A DNA stretch of 8,506 nt, taken from assembly GCA_002454845.1 (NCBI GenBank), contig DKJQ01000265.1, positions 1-8,506 of the forward strand. The letters run 5' to 3'. Shown piece after piece: positions 7,378-8,506 of the stretch. This DNA comes from Ignavibacteria bacterium UBA6688 (lineage in GTDB: Bacteria > Bacteroidota > Ignavibacteria > UBA10030). The notes below the pieces were generated by a model, which worked only from the letters and a program-made list of their open reading frames with translations, did not search any database and was not told the origin of the DNA. Each line of letters starts with the position of its first letter. The first letter of the stretch is position 1. The translations under genes and the position numbers were made by a program.

Positions 7378-8433
7378 ATGCGAAAGTTCGCGACGGCATG
7401 GCTCGTAGTGATGGCGGCGGGCTGGGGTCCGGCATGCCGGGAAGAAACCGGCCTGGTCGATTTGCGCGACCCCCAAGGGGCGCTCGGCAACCAGCGGCAG
7501 AATATTGCCTTCGGCAGGCTCGTTCCGGGAAGGCTCTTTGATATCTTCCTTGTCTCGGAGACGGGGGACGATTTGGTAAATTTGACCAATCACCCCGCCA
7601 GCGACGTGAATCCGGTCTGGTCCCCCGACGGATTGTCCCTCGCGTTTGAGTCGAACCGCGATGGGGCAACCAACATCTATACAATGACGGCGGCAGGGGA
7701 AAATGTCCGGAATATCAGCGCGATCGAACGCCGGGCTACGGAACCCGACTGGTCGCCCGACGGCAGGTCGATTACTTTCCAGGGGGAGACGGTCTCTTCC
7801 ATCGATATCTACGTGGTGAACCTCGCCGATCTTTCGCGCAGGAACCTGACGAACAGCGACGGGCTCAATTACTATCCCCGGTATTCCCCCGACGGAACAC
7901 GGATAGCATTCCTCTCGGACCGGACCGGCCGATTAGCGCTGCACGTGATGAACGCGGACGGATCTGATCAGAAGTGGATCACGGAAATCTCGGGGGTCGA
8001 TGCCTCCTTCACGCTCAAATGGTCACCCGACAGCAGGATCATCCTGTACTCCTTCAGCTTCGGCGGACTGCGTGACCTTTTCAGGATCAACGCCGACGGG
8101 AGTGGTCGGATAAACCTGACGAATCATCCGTCTGATGATGTTCTCGGCGATTGGTCCCCCGACGGCAAGGAGATCATCTTTCAATCCAACCGCATTGGGG
8201 TATTCTGGATTTATCGCATGAATGCGGATGGCGGGAATCTGGTCCGCATTACATCCGGGAACGACGAATCCGATGCTTCCTATTCACCTACGGGTGGGCG
8301 CGTTCTCTTTCTCAGTTCGAGGCGGGGAGCTTTCGAGCTGTGGATCGTCGATCTTGCAGGGCTCGTCGAAGGGCTCGTGACGCCAACGTTTGCCAGCGAC
8401 CGGACGCCGCGATGGAGACCGACGCGCAGATAG
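7378..8433 (+). CDS. probable lipoprotein with TolB-like (PD40) beta-propeller
   Basis: A 351-residue exported protein built almost wholly of TolB/PD40 repeats. Residues 1-19 are a signal sequence ending GPAC, with Cys20 a possible lipidation site; the lipobox is atypical because Leu is missing at -3. Repeat motifs (W/Y)SP(D/T)G or close variants start at residues 81, 125, 169, 215, 259 and 302, with spacing of 43-46 residues. Between them recur DIY/IY strands, MNADG turns and NLTN ends. Residues 41-80 look like a first unit lacking its WSPDG strand, and the C-terminal TPRWRP (343-348) could supply it, closing a seven-bladed ring. The N-terminal domain of TolB is absent, so this is not TolB itself. 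Such propellers usually serve in binding at the periplasm or surface. The ligand is unknown. It lies 150 nt after the barrel gene and beyond a hairpin, so its membership of the operon is uncertain. Confidence 0.8.
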   Translation: MRKFATAWLVVMAAGWGPACREETGLVDLRDPQGALGNQRQNIAFGRLVPGRLFDIFLVSETGDDLVNLTNHPASDVNPVWSPDGLSLAFESNRDGATNIYTMTAAGENVRNISAIERRATEPDWSPDGRSITFQGETVSSIDIYVVNLADLSRRNLTNSDGLNYYPRYSPDGTRIAFLSDRTGRLALHVMNADGSDQKWITEISGVDASFTLKWSPDSRIILYSFSFGGLRDLFRINADGSGRINLTNHPSDDVLGDWSPDGKEIIFQSNRIGVFWIYRMNADGGNLVRITSGNDESDASYSPTGGRVLFLSSRRGAFELWIVDLAGLVEGLVTPTFASDRTPRWRPTRR

Positions 8434-8442
8434 AGAGCGTGG

Positions 8443-8506
8443 GTGAAGCGTGAAGCGTGAACAGTGAACCGTAAACCGTGAAAAGTGAAATGTGAAATGT
8501 GAAATG
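8443..8506. repeat. degenerate 7-bp tandem repeat array, GTGAANN, running off the window
   Basis: Nine consecutive in-phase heptamers start at 8443, 8450, 8457, 8464, 8471, 8478, 8485, 8492 and 8499. Eight begin GTGAA and one GTAAA. The last two bases are GC, GC, CA, CC, CC, AA, AT, AT, AT in order, followed by a final G that would start a tenth unit. The array begins 10 bp after the stop of the propeller gene and continues past the window end. TGA falls in all three plus frames, so it is not coding on that strand. Confidence 0.9.

Noticed and set aside
1..8506. CRISPR array, insertion sequence, integrase or phage genes
   Set aside because: No direct repeats with unique spacers, transposase frames, terminal inverted repeats or phage-like genes were seen. 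The only tandem repeat is the 7-bp array at the end.

Overview
The window looks like chromosomal DNA from a Gram-negative member of the Bacteroidota/Ignavibacteriota (FCB) group. The evidence is the gene content: an outer-membrane TonB-dependent receptor with an N-terminal carboxypeptidase-regulatory-like domain, a large exported protein ending in a type IX secretion (T9SS)-like sorting domain, and a PorV/PorQ-family barrel. The wording of the C-terminal domain (PNPY start, then an ASGLYVYVV strand) recalls Ignavibacteria, Marinimicrobia or Latescibacteria more than classical Bacteroidia. That placement is inferred from memory of the families, not from a search. The best promoter is of the E. 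coli TTGACA/TATAAT type and not the Bacteroidia TTTG/TAnnTTTG type, which also fits a lineage outside Bacteroidia.

Layout: bases 1-184 are AT-rich and show no gene. A strong promoter-like element at 185-213 is followed by an unusually long leader of about 420 nt. Three same-strand genes follow with short gaps (45 and 53 nt), each with a purine-rich ribosome binding site: the TonB-dependent receptor (644-3592), the T9SS-type exported protein (3638-6157) and the PorV/PorQ-like barrel (6211-7227). They look like one operon. A 150-nt gap holds a strong long hairpin with a T-tract (7277-7345), only 32 nt before the start of a fourth gene, a probable lipoprotein with TolB-like beta-propeller repeats (7378-8433). 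The window ends inside an array of degenerate 7-bp repeats (8443-8506).

How the genes may work together: all four products carry export signals and point to the cell envelope. The simplest reading is a surface module. The receptor moves a substrate across the outer membrane, the second protein is exported by T9SS and held on the surface near the receptor, much as SusD partners SusC, and the PorV-like barrel could be a shuttle or anchor dedicated to that cargo. Both large proteins contain a DxNxDG loop of the EF-hand/dockerin type, so calcium may play a part. Substrate and physiological role cannot be read from the sequence. The N-terminal 500 residues of the second protein match no family I can name and are the least explained part of the window.
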